Origin: Opitutia bacterium | Lineage (GTDB): Bacteria > Verrucomicrobiota > Verrucomicrobiae > Opitutales > Opitutaceae | Length of the DNA stretch: 64,000 bases | NCBI GenBank assembly: GCA_947442255.1 | Contig: CANEVO010000003.1 | Location: forward strand, 53,306 to 117,305 | Direction of reading: 5' to 3' | Shown: one piece after another, positions 35,804 to 45,021 of the stretch | Layout of the letters: each line of letters starts with the position of its first letter | Position numbering within the stretch: position 1 is the stretch's first letter | Notes under the pieces: model-generated | What the model was told of the DNA's origin: nothing | The model's input: only the letters and a program-made list of their open reading frames with translations | Databases searched by the model: none | Made by a program: the position numbers and the translations under genes

Positions 35804-36763
35804 TTAACCCGCCGCTCCCACCGCCGCCACTCCAAACAAATCCTCCCGGAATCCCAGTCCGTCCGCACCGGAAACCGCCGCGGTGATTTCCGTGCGGCAG
35901 GTTTCGGTCAGCGGATAGCCGAGCAAGTTCTCCTGGTGCGAGAAGACTTTCATCTGCACGAGCAGCTCCTTCAACCCGGTCATCCAGCATTCGATTTTTT
36001 TCCCGCCGTAAACCCGATACATCAGGTCGTTCATGCGCGCCTGCAATTTTTCCGCGGTCGCGAAATCCCCGGTTCGGACCGCCGCGAGGATGCGTACCGC
36101 CAGCCTGCCATTGAAAATCCCCCCGCCCAAGAGAGCGCCGTCGTAGCCCGCCTGCAGGTACTGGGCGCAGGTGAACTCATCGCCAGTGAACACAGCCAGC
36201 TCCGGCCGGCGACGTCGCGCGGCCAGGTAGCAGTCGCGGCGGGCTTCGTTGACCGAACTGTCCTTCACCACGATCAAGCGGGGTTCAGCGAGCAATTCCT
36301 CGAGGTGAGATTCGGGCAGCACGTAGGGACTGGCAGCGCCGCGGTCGTAAAAGCCCACGGGCAGCGGACTGCACCGTACAATTTCCCGATAGAACGCGAG
36401 CTGGCGGTCCGGCGTCGCGTTGAAAAAGAAAAACGGCTGGGCCACGACCGCGATCTCCGCACCCCAGCGGGCCGCCGCTTCGGCGTTGTCGAGCACCCGG
36501 GCCGCCGAGTTATCCGTGACCTGCATCGCGACGCGCAAGCGTCCTCCGCTGGCCTCCACCGTCCCGCGCACCAAGGCCTCCCGGTCACGCTCCCGCAGCC
36601 AGGGCCCTTCGCCACAGGTGCCCGCGAGCATAACTCCCGCGACTCCCATTTTCACGTGGTGGTAGACGAGCCGGCGAACGGAAGGCACGTCCACCTGAAG
36701 TTCCGGCGTGAAAGGCGTGGGTGTCGCCGACCAGATGCCACTGGGGATCGCTGTTTTCGTCAT
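35804..36763 (-). CDS. DapA-family aldolase/dehydratase 1
   Basis: A 319-residue class I aldolase barrel of the dihydrodipicolinate synthase family, which includes 2-keto-3-deoxygluconate aldolase and N-acetylneuraminate lyase. Schiff-base Lys167 (LIVVKDSS) and the catalytic Tyr139 (VGFYDRG) are present; the substrate loop reads GTCGEGPWL. True lysine biosynthesis is unlikely given the catabolic neighbours. First gene of the set that continues with Cys/His-rich B and A on the minus strand. Confidence 0.87.
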   Translation of the reverse strand: MTKTAIPSGIWSATPTPFTPELQVDVPSVRRLVYHHVKMGVAGVMLAGTCGEGPWLRERDREALVRGTVEASGGRLRVAMQVTDNSAARVLDNAEAAARWGAEIAVVAQPFFFFNATPDRQLAFYREIVRCSPLPVGFYDRGAASPYVLPESHLEELLAEPRLIVVKDSSVNEARRDCYLAARRRRPELAVFTGDEFTCAQYLQAGYDGALLGGGIFNGRLAVRILAAVRTGDFATAEKLQARMNDLMYRVYGGKKIECWMTGLKELLVQMKVFSHQENLLGYPLTETCRTEITAAVSGADGLGFREDLFGVAAVGAAG

Positions 36764-36878
36764 GGATGATTTTGAGCGCTCTTATGCCGGCCGGAACAAC
36801 GCGTTGGCAAAGGAAATGGTCGCCCGTCGCCGAGCGCAGCGCAGGAACGGCGCGGGGCTTGGATTCGGCATCGATCTC

Positions 36879-38468
36879 CTACTCCGAAAACCGGAACGCA
36901 TACACGTCGGCGTCCCGCAACACGAAGCGCAGGCGCACCGGCTTTCCGGCGAGGGCACTCACATCCCCGCCACCTTTCCATGCAACGCCGCGCTCGATCG
37001 TATCGCCGAAAATGGGCGGGCAGTCCTCCAGCGTGAAGCCGGGCAGCGGCCGGCCGGCGGCGTCCTGCAATTCGATCCGGACGTCACCGGCGGCCGACGT
37101 CGCGAAATTCAGCGCCAGCCGGCCGCCCTTGAAGATCAGCGGCTTCGTAACGAGTTCGCCTCCGCTCATCGGCGCATGGGCGGAAACGAATCCATCCAGC
37201 CGCAACGTGTAGCGGCGCAGGGCGCTGCTGTTGCCTGTCCAGTAGCTCTCGGCGGCGTAGAGCGAAAGTTCGTTCGGCGCGCCTTCGAGCGCGGACTTGG
37301 TTTCCACGATGTGCCAGCCGATGTACTGGTGGCCATAGGCCCACGTGCCCGGGCGTTCGATGCCCGGCGGCAGAAAGGCCTCGTTCCAACGCTTGAAATT
37401 CACTCCGTCGCGACTCGCCATGAACAAACCCTCGGTGAGGGCGACCCCGTAACGCAACGAGGCTTGCGCCCGCCACTCGCGATGCTCGCGCTCCGGCAGG
37501 GCGCGCATCGAGTCCGACCACCCGCGCTCGATATAGCGCGCGGGAAAGCCGATCAGCACGTGCGAGGCGCGGTAGTAGGGTTTGATCTGGTTGGTGTAGA
37601 GTTGCTCGCTCGGCGAATCCACGTAGGCGAGGTCGGCTTGGTTTTCCCAGTGAAGAAAATCCTTCGAAGTAGCCGTGCGGATGGCGCGGTGCCCCTCGGG
37701 CTTCCAAGCTTTCTCGTCGATCACCCCGGCGGTGAAGTAACGCCAATACGCCCGGTACTCGCCCCGCGTACCGTCCCAGAAAGCGAGATTCTGCGAATCG
37801 AAAGCGCCGTCCGTGATGATCGGCGTTTCACCCAACGGCGACCAGTGCAACCCATCCGGCGATTTGAAGGCCTGCAAGGCCCGGCGTTTGTCGGCGGACC
37901 CATACCCGACCGGCAGCAGCGCCTTGTAACGCGCGTCCGCCGGCGCATTCGGATTCTCGTCTTTGAAAACCGCCGGTTCGCCCGGCTGCGTCTTGCCCCG
38001 CCCGATCTGCTCGCCGACAAAGACAATGTTGTTGGCCTTCGAGCCCTTGAATTCATGCAGTCCCAACTCGGGCTTGCGCCAGTGGATCCCGTCATTGCTC
38101 TCGGCGTAGCAGCAGAAGGTCGGGTGCTCGCTGGTGTTGAGTTTGCCCGGGGTGACCGTGAGTTGCCACGCCTTGTAATACATGCGGTAGCGGTCGCCGT
38201 CCTGAAAGATACTGTGATAGCCGCTGCCGCTCCCCTCCCACGGCGCATCGTGCACGATGACGATCTCCTGCGGCACCGGTTGATGCAGCCGCAATTCCGC
38301 CTTTCCCGTCACGCGCTCCACCAAGGCCTCGTCGACAAACAATTCCCGTCGCGATCCGATATCGGTCGCACCCGCGGGCTGGGCGGCCCCAGCCACCACC
38401 GGGATCAGCGCGAGAATCGAAAGGGCCGTCGGCCGCCCGAGGCGCGGGAGAGAAAGGGGGGATTTCAT
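36879..38468 (-). CDS. Secreted five-bladed propeller glycosidase-like protein
   Basis: 529 residues with a signal peptide (SILALIPVVAGAAQPAGA). The core resembles GH32/GH43/GH130-type propellers: repeated blade phrases YHSIFQDGDRYRMYYKAW, YAESNDGIHWRKPELGL, AFKSPDGLHWSPLGE, ATSKDFLHWENQAD and MASRDGVNFKRWN. The C-terminal 120 residues form a beta-sandwich (LALNFATSAAGDVRIELQD). Such proteins are common in PVC bacteria as uncharacterised glycosidases. No catalytic acid could be assigned with confidence. It is upstream of the DapA-family gene on the same strand (115-bp gap). Confidence 0.65.
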   Translation of the reverse strand: MKSPLSLPRLGRPTALSILALIPVVAGAAQPAGATDIGSRRELFVDEALVERVTGKAELRLHQPVPQEIVIVHDAPWEGSGSGYHSIFQDGDRYRMYYKAWQLTVTPGKLNTSEHPTFCCYAESNDGIHWRKPELGLHEFKGSKANNIVFVGEQIGRGKTQPGEPAVFKDENPNAPADARYKALLPVGYGSADKRRALQAFKSPDGLHWSPLGETPIITDGAFDSQNLAFWDGTRGEYRAYWRYFTAGVIDEKAWKPEGHRAIRTATSKDFLHWENQADLAYVDSPSEQLYTNQIKPYYRASHVLIGFPARYIERGWSDSMRALPEREHREWRAQASLRYGVALTEGLFMASRDGVNFKRWNEAFLPPGIERPGTWAYGHQYIGWHIVETKSALEGAPNELSLYAAESYWTGNSSALRRYTLRLDGFVSAHAPMSGGELVTKPLIFKGGRLALNFATSAAGDVRIELQDAAGRPLPGFTLEDCPPIFGDTIERGVAWKGGGDVSALAGKPVRLRFVLRDADVYAFRFSE

Positions 38469-38715
38469 GAATGAGGGGTAAGTCCGAAACCGTTATCCGA
38501 CGATCTTCACGAGGCGCCAAAGCGAAACGGAAACGGCCCTCATTGGCACGGGGAAACTTTGTCCGCTCCTCCCGGACCCGTGCAGTCCCTCCCCCCCCAA
38601 TCGGGAGAACGCTGACCGTCCGAATCCGGCCATCCGTTTTACCGCCCAAAAATCCCTCCTAAAACATTTTGCCTTGCCTGCCCTGCAATCCCCCGTCGGC
38701 GTTTGGTTCCTCCCC

Positions 38716-39771
38716 ATGCCCGTCTCCCCGCAATCTTCTATCCCGCCCGGACTGCCGTGTTCGCCCGAGGCGATTGACGATTTCCTCAGTCAGCCGCCGG
38801 TGGCCGTCGCCGCGTCGCTGGCGACCGCCACGGGGCCGTTTCTGGTGTTGGGCGCGGGTGGCAAGATGGGGCTGCACCTCACCGTCATGCTGCGCCGCGC
38901 GCTCAACCAACTCGGCCGCAACGATCGCGTGCTCGCCGTTTCCCGGTTTCGCACCCTGCGCGACGCCGCGGATTTCACCCGGCTGGGAGTCGAGGTCCTG
39001 CCCTGCGATCTGGCGAACGCCGCCGAACTCGCCGCCCTGCCGGAAGCCGGGACCATTTTCTTCCTCGCGGGTGTGAAATTCGGCACGGCGAACTCATCGG
39101 CATTGTTGCACGCGACCAACGTGGTGCTGCCCGCGACCGTCGCCGCCCGATTCCCGCGTTCGCGCATCGTCGCGCTGTCCTCGGGAAACATTTACCCCTT
39201 CGTCGATCCAACGTCGGGCGGCGCCACCGAGAGCATCGTGCCCGGACCCGTGGGCGACTACGCCGCGTCGTGCCTCGCGCGCGAGCAAACCTTCGCCAGG
39301 GCCTCGGCGGAGCATGGCAACCCCATCGCGCTCATCCGACTGAACTACTCCGTGGAATTTCGCTACGGCCTGCTGGGTGACATCGGGCAGCGCGTCTTCG
39401 CGGGCCAGCCCGTCGATGTGACGACCGGCTACGTGAATGTCATCTGGCAGAACGATGCCGTCGCCCATTGCATCCGGGCGGTGGAGGTGGCCGCCTCGCC
39501 GGCCGTACCGCTCAACATCACCGGGGCGGAAACCCTTTCGGTGCGCGAGCTCGCCCACCGGTTTGGCGCGGCGCTCGACCGCCCCGTAACAATCACCGGC
39601 ACTGAAGCGCCCACCGCATTGCTCAACAACGCCGCCCGGTCGCACCGGCTCTTCGGCCCACCCGCCACCTCCGTCGACCAGATGATCGCATGGGTCGCCG
39701 CGTGGCTGCGCCTTGGCGGCCAGACGTGGGGCAAACCCACCGGGTTCGAACGCCGCGACGGCAAATTCTAA
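38716..39771 (+). CDS. NAD-dependent epimerase/dehydratase-like protein
   Basis: 351 residues from ATG 38716; a TTG at 38674 is the earlier alternative. Extended-SDR fold with cofactor loop LGAGGKMG, the IVALSSGNIYPF strand carrying the catalytic Ser region, and the ITGAETLSVREL C-terminal pattern. In the catalytic YxxxK position the sequence is YAASC, so the Lys is missing, although the Tyr is kept. It may be a non-catalytic or altered enzyme. Divergent from the propeller gene and 19 bp before a second DapA-family gene, so probably in the same operon. Confidence 0.75.
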   Translation: MPVSPQSSIPPGLPCSPEAIDDFLSQPPVAVAASLATATGPFLVLGAGGKMGLHLTVMLRRALNQLGRNDRVLAVSRFRTLRDAADFTRLGVEVLPCDLANAAELAALPEAGTIFFLAGVKFGTANSSALLHATNVVLPATVAARFPRSRIVALSSGNIYPFVDPTSGGATESIVPGPVGDYAASCLAREQTFARASAEHGNPIALIRLNYSVEFRYGLLGDIGQRVFAGQPVDVTTGYVNVIWQNDAVAHCIRAVEVAASPAVPLNITGAETLSVRELAHRFGAALDRPVTITGTEAPTALLNNAARSHRLFGPPATSVDQMIAWVAAWLRLGGQTWGKPTGFERRDGKF

Positions 39772-39790
39772 CCCGTAATCGCCCTTACCG

Positions 39791-40831
39791 ATGTCGTTCG
39801 ATCTCCGCTCCCATCTGCGTGAAGGCCAAGTGATCCCGGCGCTGCCCCTCGCCCTGCGACGCAACCGCCGTTGGGACGAAGCCCAACAGCGCGCCGTTAT
39901 CCGCTACTACCTCGACGCCGGCAGCGGCGGGCTCGCGGTCGGCGTGCATTCCACCCAGTTCGCGATTCGCGATCCGAAGGTCGGGCTTTATGCGCCCGTG
40001 CTGAAACTGGCCGCCGAAACGGCGGCGGCGTGGCTCGCCCCGAAACCCCGGCCGTTCGCGCTGATCGCCGGGCTCTGCGGCCGCACGCCCCAAGCCCTGC
40101 GGGAAGCGCGCACCGCCTGCGGTCTCGGCTATCAGGCAGGTTTGCTCAGTCTCGGAGCGTGGGCCGGCGACGAGGAACGGGCGGTGCTCGCCCACTGCAA
40201 AGCCGTCGCGCAGGAGATTCCCCTCATCGGATTCTATCTCCAGCCCGCGGTCGGCGGTCGCGTTTTCTCCTACCGCTTCTGGCGGGCGTTTGCCGAGATC
40301 CCGCAGCTCGTCGCGGTCAAGATCGCACCCTTCAACCGCTATCGGACCCTTGATGTCGTACGCGCGGTGCTCGAAGCCGGGCGCGACGACGTCGCGCTCT
40401 ACACCGGCAACGACGACAACATCATCGCCGACCTGCTCACGCCGTTCACGTTTGCCGGCCGCACTCGCTACATCGAAGGCGGGCTGCTTGGCCAGTGGGG
40501 CGTCTGGACGCAGGCCGCCGTCCGGCTCCTGGCAGAAATCAAGCAGGCGCGCGGCAAGCCCCTCCTCGAATCCGCGTGGCTCGAGCGCAACGCCGCGCTC
40601 ACCGACATGAACGCCGCCATCTTCGACGCGGCGCACAATTTCGCCGGTTGTCTGCCCGGAATTCACGAGGTCCTCCGGCGGCAGGGCCTGCTGGCCACGA
40701 CGGCGTGTCTCGATCCGCACGAAAAACTTTCCCCCGGGCAAAGCGCCGAGATCAGCCGCGTCGCCCGGGCGTATCCGTGGCTCGTCGACGACGGGTTTGT
40801 CGCCGCCAACCTGAAACGGTGGCGGGCCTGA
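39791..40831 (+). CDS. DapA-family aldolase/dehydratase 2
   Basis: A 346-residue member of the dihydrodipicolinate synthase family with the Schiff-base Lys177 (VAVKIAPF) and Tyr149 (IGFYLQP). The substrate-binding loop after strand 2 reads GVHSTQF rather than the usual GTTGE, so it does not match known pyruvate-lyase specificity. Low similarity by eye to DapA-family 1. Forms an operon with the upstream epimerase-like gene and converges on the TPR membrane protein gene. Confidence 0.82.
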   Translation: MSFDLRSHLREGQVIPALPLALRRNRRWDEAQQRAVIRYYLDAGSGGLAVGVHSTQFAIRDPKVGLYAPVLKLAAETAAAWLAPKPRPFALIAGLCGRTPQALREARTACGLGYQAGLLSLGAWAGDEERAVLAHCKAVAQEIPLIGFYLQPAVGGRVFSYRFWRAFAEIPQLVAVKIAPFNRYRTLDVVRAVLEAGRDDVALYTGNDDNIIADLLTPFTFAGRTRYIEGGLLGQWGVWTQAAVRLLAEIKQARGKPLLESAWLERNAALTDMNAAIFDAAHNFAGCLPGIHEVLRRQGLLATTACLDPHEKLSPGQSAEISRVARAYPWLVDDGFVAANLKRWRA

Positions 40832-40876
40832 CACCCTCCACCGCAGGAGTGCGCCGCTGACAAAGGCGGCATCCGG

Positions 40877-42052
40877 TTACAGCGCCGCGCGGTAGCCGGC
40901 CTTGGCGAGGGCCTCGAGCGCCGCCTGCACCTCCGCATCCCGGGGATTTACCTTCAACAACTCCGCCAGTTGCCGGGCCGCCTCCGCCGGACGGCCGTTG
41001 TCGAGTTGAACGAAACCAAGGCTCCGCCGCGCGGCCGTGAAATCGGGGCGCAGCCGCACCGCGGCGGCAAAATGGATTTCCGCCTCGGCCAACCGCCCGA
41101 GTTCCGCCAGAGCGTTGCCGAGATTGTGATGCGCCTTGGCGTCGGTTGGCCGCAAACGCACCGCGGTCTTCAGGGCCTCCACCGCCGCGGGCAGCCGTCG
41201 CTGGACGGCCAGCGCGCTGCCGAGGTTGTAATACGTGGTCACGTCCTGCGGCCGCAGTTTCAGCGCCGTCTCGTAGAGCGTGATCGCCTCGTCGTAGGCC
41301 CGGCGCTGCTGGACCACCATGCCGAGATTGCTGTACGCCAGCCAGCAGGCGGGATTGCGGGCGATCGTCGCACGGTAAAGCGTTTCCGCATCCCGATAGA
41401 TCCGGCTCTGCCGGCACGGCAGGATTCCCAGCCCGAGCAGCAACGCGGCTCCAGCGAACGCCACTGATCGTGCCCCCACCCGATCGCCGAACGCCCACGC
41501 AAGCGCCCCGCGCTGCCACCAAAAAATCACGAGCAGGGCGCCGGGCAGCGTGGCCGTCACGGTCTTGCTCCCCAGCGCCAGTATGAACAGTCCCAGCGCA
41601 AGGGCATACCACCGGCCGCGGCGTTCGGCATCGAAACGCAAATAGGCCAGCGCCGCGCCGAAATAGAACGCCCCCGACAGCGTGTTCTTCAATTCGGTGA
41701 TCCAGGCCACCGATTCCACCATCACCGGATGGAGCGCAAAGATGCCGGCGGCGAGCCACGCCCCGCGGAGCCGCAGGCGCCGTAGCACGGCAAGCAGGAG
41801 GAGGACGTTAAGGCCGTGCAGCGCGAGATTGACGAAATGATAGCCCGTCGGCCGGTCGCCGAACACCCGGTGCTCCAGCCAGAACGCCGTGTGCAGCACC
41901 GGATAATACTGCTGCGTGGCGCCCGGCTCGGCCCAGATGCGCCCTAGCCCCTCGTTCGATCGCAAGTCCGCCCGCGTGACATGACCGTCGTCGTCCCACA
42001 GAAACCCGCCGTGCCAGGCCGGCGCGTAGGCGAGGAACACGGTCGCGATCAA
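40877..42052 (-). CDS. TPR membrane protein of PMT/TMTC type, apparently internally deleted
   Basis: 391 residues from TTG 42052; no ATG is in frame, and the frame upstream (HAWKWREWIFALG) runs to a TAG, so the start is uncertain. N-terminal membrane segments carry the family marks GGFLWDDDGHVT, YYPVLHTAFWLEHR and HALNVLLLL-type LHGLNVLLLL. The C-terminal half has four to five TPR units (ACWLAYSNLGMVVQQRRAYD and following). In related proteins about 200-250 residues of further membrane segments separate these parts; here FWWQRGALAWAF joins straight to the last segment and ILPCRQSRIYRDAETLYRAT. So an in-frame internal deletion is likely. Confidence 0.6.
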   Translation of the reverse strand: MIATVFLAYAPAWHGGFLWDDDGHVTRADLRSNEGLGRIWAEPGATQQYYPVLHTAFWLEHRVFGDRPTGYHFVNLALHGLNVLLLLAVLRRLRLRGAWLAAGIFALHPVMVESVAWITELKNTLSGAFYFGAALAYLRFDAERRGRWYALALGLFILALGSKTVTATLPGALLVIFWWQRGALAWAFGDRVGARSVAFAGAALLLGLGILPCRQSRIYRDAETLYRATIARNPACWLAYSNLGMVVQQRRAYDEAITLYETALKLRPQDVTTYYNLGSALAVQRRLPAAVEALKTAVRLRPTDAKAHHNLGNALAELGRLAEAEIHFAAAVRLRPDFTAARRSLGFVQLDNGRPAEAARQLAELLKVNPRDAEVQAALEALAKAGYRAAL

Positions 42053-42301
42053 CCCCAGGGCGAAAATCCATTCGCGCCATTTCCAAGCGTGGTCCTAGGA
42101 GTGAGGCATGAGCAACGGGCATGAGCTAAGGCAGCCGGGCCCCAATGAAAGCTCCGGTTTGACGAGTGTCCGTGGAGCGGCGATCGGGCGACCCTGAGCC
42201 GGCCAGGTCCGTGAGCGCGGGGAGCACCCCGCCGTTTCGGCCCGGAGTTGGACCGTTGCATTGGCCCGCGCGGCAAGTTTACGTTGCCCGTTCAACTCAT
42301 C

Positions 42302-43222
42302 GTGAAACCCGGCTTTTCGCGCACCGCCGCCATCCTTATCGCCATTCTCCTCGGGGCCTTCATCCCCGAGGCGTACGCGTTGTCCAGCGCGATTCCGTGG
42401 CTGGTGATGGCGATGCTGTTCTTGGTTTTTCTGCAGACCCGGCTGTCACACCACGTATGGCATCGTAGTCACGTACTCCTGCTGCTCGCCAATCTGGCGA
42501 TGGGGGTCGTCGGTTGGGGCGTGGGCTGGGTCATCGGCGGTCGTGACATCGCGCTCGCGGGCTTTTTTTGCGGTATCACCCCCACGGCGACGGCGGCTCC
42601 CGTCATCATCAGCTTCCTCCGCGGCCGGGTTGAATATGTCATCGGAGCCTTCCTCCTGACCAACATCGTGATCACCGCGCTCCTGCCGGTGATCCTGCCC
42701 GTGGTTCTCGGTCGCGCCACACCCCAGCTCTTCGCGCAGGTACTCGGCAGCGTGGGCTTGGTTGTATTCGTGCCGATGGGTGTCGCGTGGCTGGTCCGGG
42801 CCGTCCACGCCGCGGCCGAAGCCTGGCCGGGGAAGTTGCGCAACCTCTCGTTTGGCATGTGGGTGACGGCGATGTTTCTCATCACGGCCAACGGCTCCGA
42901 TTTCCTGCGCCGGCACGCCGATACGCCGCAGATCGTCCTCGCGCAGATCGCCGGCACCACCCTGCTGGTGTGCGCGGCCAATTTCGCTTTGGGGCGGATG
43001 ATCGGCGGACGCGAATTTTCCCGCGAAGGCAGCCAGTCGCTCGGGCAGAAAAACACGACCTTCACCATCTATCTGGCGCTGACCTACGCCAGCCCGCTGA
43101 TCGCGCTGGGCCCGACCTGTTACGTGATCTGGCACAATCTATGGAATTCCTGGCAACTCCACCGCGCCGCCGGGCACGAGGCGCCTCCCTCCGCTCCGGC
43201 GAAGAATGCTTCCACGCCATGA
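42302..43222 (+). CDS. Bile acid:sodium symporter (BASS)-family transporter
   Basis: 306 residues from GTG 42302 (VKPGFSRTAAIL); a TTG at 42248 would add 18 residues, so the start is unsure. Nine to ten hydrophobic segments. The GITPTATAAPVI stretch and SQSLGQKNTTFTIYLALTY match the sodium-binding region of the family. Substrate may be an organic acid. Its stop overlaps the next gene's start as ATGA (43219-43222), which links this transporter tightly to the beta-helix protein. Confidence 0.78.
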   Translation: MKPGFSRTAAILIAILLGAFIPEAYALSSAIPWLVMAMLFLVFLQTRLSHHVWHRSHVLLLLANLAMGVVGWGVGWVIGGRDIALAGFFCGITPTATAAPVIISFLRGRVEYVIGAFLLTNIVITALLPVILPVVLGRATPQLFAQVLGSVGLVVFVPMGVAWLVRAVHAAAEAWPGKLRNLSFGMWVTAMFLITANGSDFLRRHADTPQIVLAQIAGTTLLVCAANFALGRMIGGREFSREGSQSLGQKNTTFTIYLALTYASPLIALGPTCYVIWHNLWNSWQLHRAAGHEAPPSAPAKNASTP

Positions 43223-44937
43223 GCCCGACGGTCGCACGCTCGGTGAGACAAACCGCCGCAAGGGCGCCCCAGCTCCCTCGCCTCGCCGCACTCGCGATTT
43301 TATTTTTTCTGGCGTGCCGGCTGCCGCTCGCCCACTCCGCCACCCCGGCTGAAACCGCCCGCGCTCCCGGCGAGCCGTTCGCCATCCCGACGTTTCATTG
43401 CCTGGGACTCTACTGGTCGCCGCCGGGCGGGTCGCTCGATCAACCGGTGCTCGTACGCTTCCGTCCGCAAGGTGCCGCGGAATGGCAGGAGGGATTGCCG
43501 CTGCGCTACAACCCCATCGCCGGCACCGAGGAGGATCTCACCGATTATCGCGGCAGCATCGTTCAACTTTCGCCGGCCACCACCTACGAGATCGAGCTCA
43601 CGCTCTCCGGGACGCGGACGCAGGCCCGCTTGAAAGCGACCACGTGGAGCGAGGAATTTCCCGTCGGCGAAACCGTGCGCATCGCAAACCGGACCGAGCC
43701 GCTGGCGATCACCCAGTCGGGCGCTCCCGGCGCCTACCGCGTCTACGACGGCCGCGGCACGACGATCGACGTGCGCCACCAGCACGATGTCTGCATCACG
43801 ATCGATGCTTCCTACGTGATCGTGCGCGGCTTCAAGCTGCGGGGCGCCGGCGCGGCCGACAAACCCGGCAACGGCCGGGCCAACGCCATCGTCATCGCCG
43901 GCGGCGGGAACATCGTCATCGAGGATTGCGACATCGCGGACTGGGGACGGCTGAATCCCAAGACGGGCTTCGGCTTCGACATGGAGTCGGCGATCAGTTC
44001 TAGGAGTCCGACCTTGCAGCGCCTGGTGGTCCAGCGCTGCCGGCTGCATGACCCCACGTTCGACGGCAGCAACTGGTCCGAGCCCGTTTACCCGACTCAT
44101 TCGATGGGACCGCAGGCGATCAGTTTGTTCAACACGGCGGGCAACCACGTGATCCGCTACAACGAGTGCCGGTCGGACTTATCGCACATGTTCAACGACG
44201 TCATCGGCGGCGGGAGCAACGGCAGCTTCAAGGGCGCGCCCGGGCCTGATTCCGACATCTACGGCAACGTGGTGAGCCACTGCTGGGACGACGGCCTCGA
44301 GGTGGAGGGCGGCAATCGCAACACGCGCGTGTGGGACAACTACATCGAGCAAACGATGATGGGGATCGGCAACGCCGCCACCTCGATCGGCCCGCTTTAC
44401 CTCTGGCGCAATGTCGTCGGGCGCAGCCAGGCGCGACCGGACGCCGGTGGCGGCAACTTCATCAAGATGGGTTTTGCGGGCGGCGAGCAATGGATGACCG
44501 GCCACATGTATATTTTCCACAACACCGTGTTTCGCGACGAAGGCTGGCTGCCGACCGGAGGCCTCGGCGGCTCGCGAATCGTGAAGCACACGACCTCGCG
44601 CAACAACATCCTCCACGTGCGGGAGCCCCGCAATCACAGCCTGAGTTCGAACCCGGCGAACATCGATAACAGCTACGACCACGATCTGTACAACGGACAA
44701 TGCCCGCCCGGACAGGAAGCCCATGGCGTGCGCGGCGAACCCACCTACGCGGCCGGAGCCGGATTCGATCCCGCGACGAACACGGGCGTATTCCAACTTG
44801 CTCCCAACAGCCCCGGCGTCGCCGCCGGTGAGTGGCTGCCGAATTTCAGCCCGGGCCCGCGGGGCACTTCCCCGGACATCGGCGCTCATCCCCGCGGCGC
44901 CCCGCCGATGCGATTCGGCATCGGCGCGCGGCCGTAA
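43219..44937 (+). CDS. Secreted right-handed parallel beta-helix protein
   Basis: 572 residues with a signal peptide (LAALAILFFLACRLPLAHSA). The long frame upstream to 42787 mirrors the transporter gene and is not part of it. An N-terminal fibronectin-like region (SPATTYEIELTLSG) precedes a series of beta-helix coils with repeated ASYVIVRGFKLRG, GNIVIEDCDIADW, NHVIRYNECRSDLS, SDIYGNVVSHCWDDGLEVEG and NTRVWDNYIEQTMMG. Such folds are found in polysaccharide lyases and glycosidases of PVC bacteria. No catalytic residues assigned. Translationally coupled to the BASS transporter. Confidence 0.78.
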   Translation: MSPTVARSVRQTAARAPQLPRLAALAILFFLACRLPLAHSATPAETARAPGEPFAIPTFHCLGLYWSPPGGSLDQPVLVRFRPQGAAEWQEGLPLRYNPIAGTEEDLTDYRGSIVQLSPATTYEIELTLSGTRTQARLKATTWSEEFPVGETVRIANRTEPLAITQSGAPGAYRVYDGRGTTIDVRHQHDVCITIDASYVIVRGFKLRGAGAADKPGNGRANAIVIAGGGNIVIEDCDIADWGRLNPKTGFGFDMESAISSRSPTLQRLVVQRCRLHDPTFDGSNWSEPVYPTHSMGPQAISLFNTAGNHVIRYNECRSDLSHMFNDVIGGGSNGSFKGAPGPDSDIYGNVVSHCWDDGLEVEGGNRNTRVWDNYIEQTMMGIGNAATSIGPLYLWRNVVGRSQARPDAGGGNFIKMGFAGGEQWMTGHMYIFHNTVFRDEGWLPTGGLGGSRIVKHTTSRNNILHVREPRNHSLSSNPANIDNSYDHDLYNGQCPPGQEAHGVRGEPTYAAGAGFDPATNTGVFQLAPNSPGVAAGEWLPNFSPGPRGTSPDIGAHPRGAPPMRFGIGARP

Positions 44938-45021
44938 GCACTGAAGGGCTCCCGCCCCGCGGGCCGTCGGAAAATCGGCATTGTGCGCCGCAATCCCGCC
45001 GTGTTCTTATCGTAGTTTCCA

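Noticed and set aside
38475..38505. aaccgtta string resembling a LacI/GalR operator before the propeller gene
   Set aside because: Only part of the consensus is met and no LacI-family gene is nearby.
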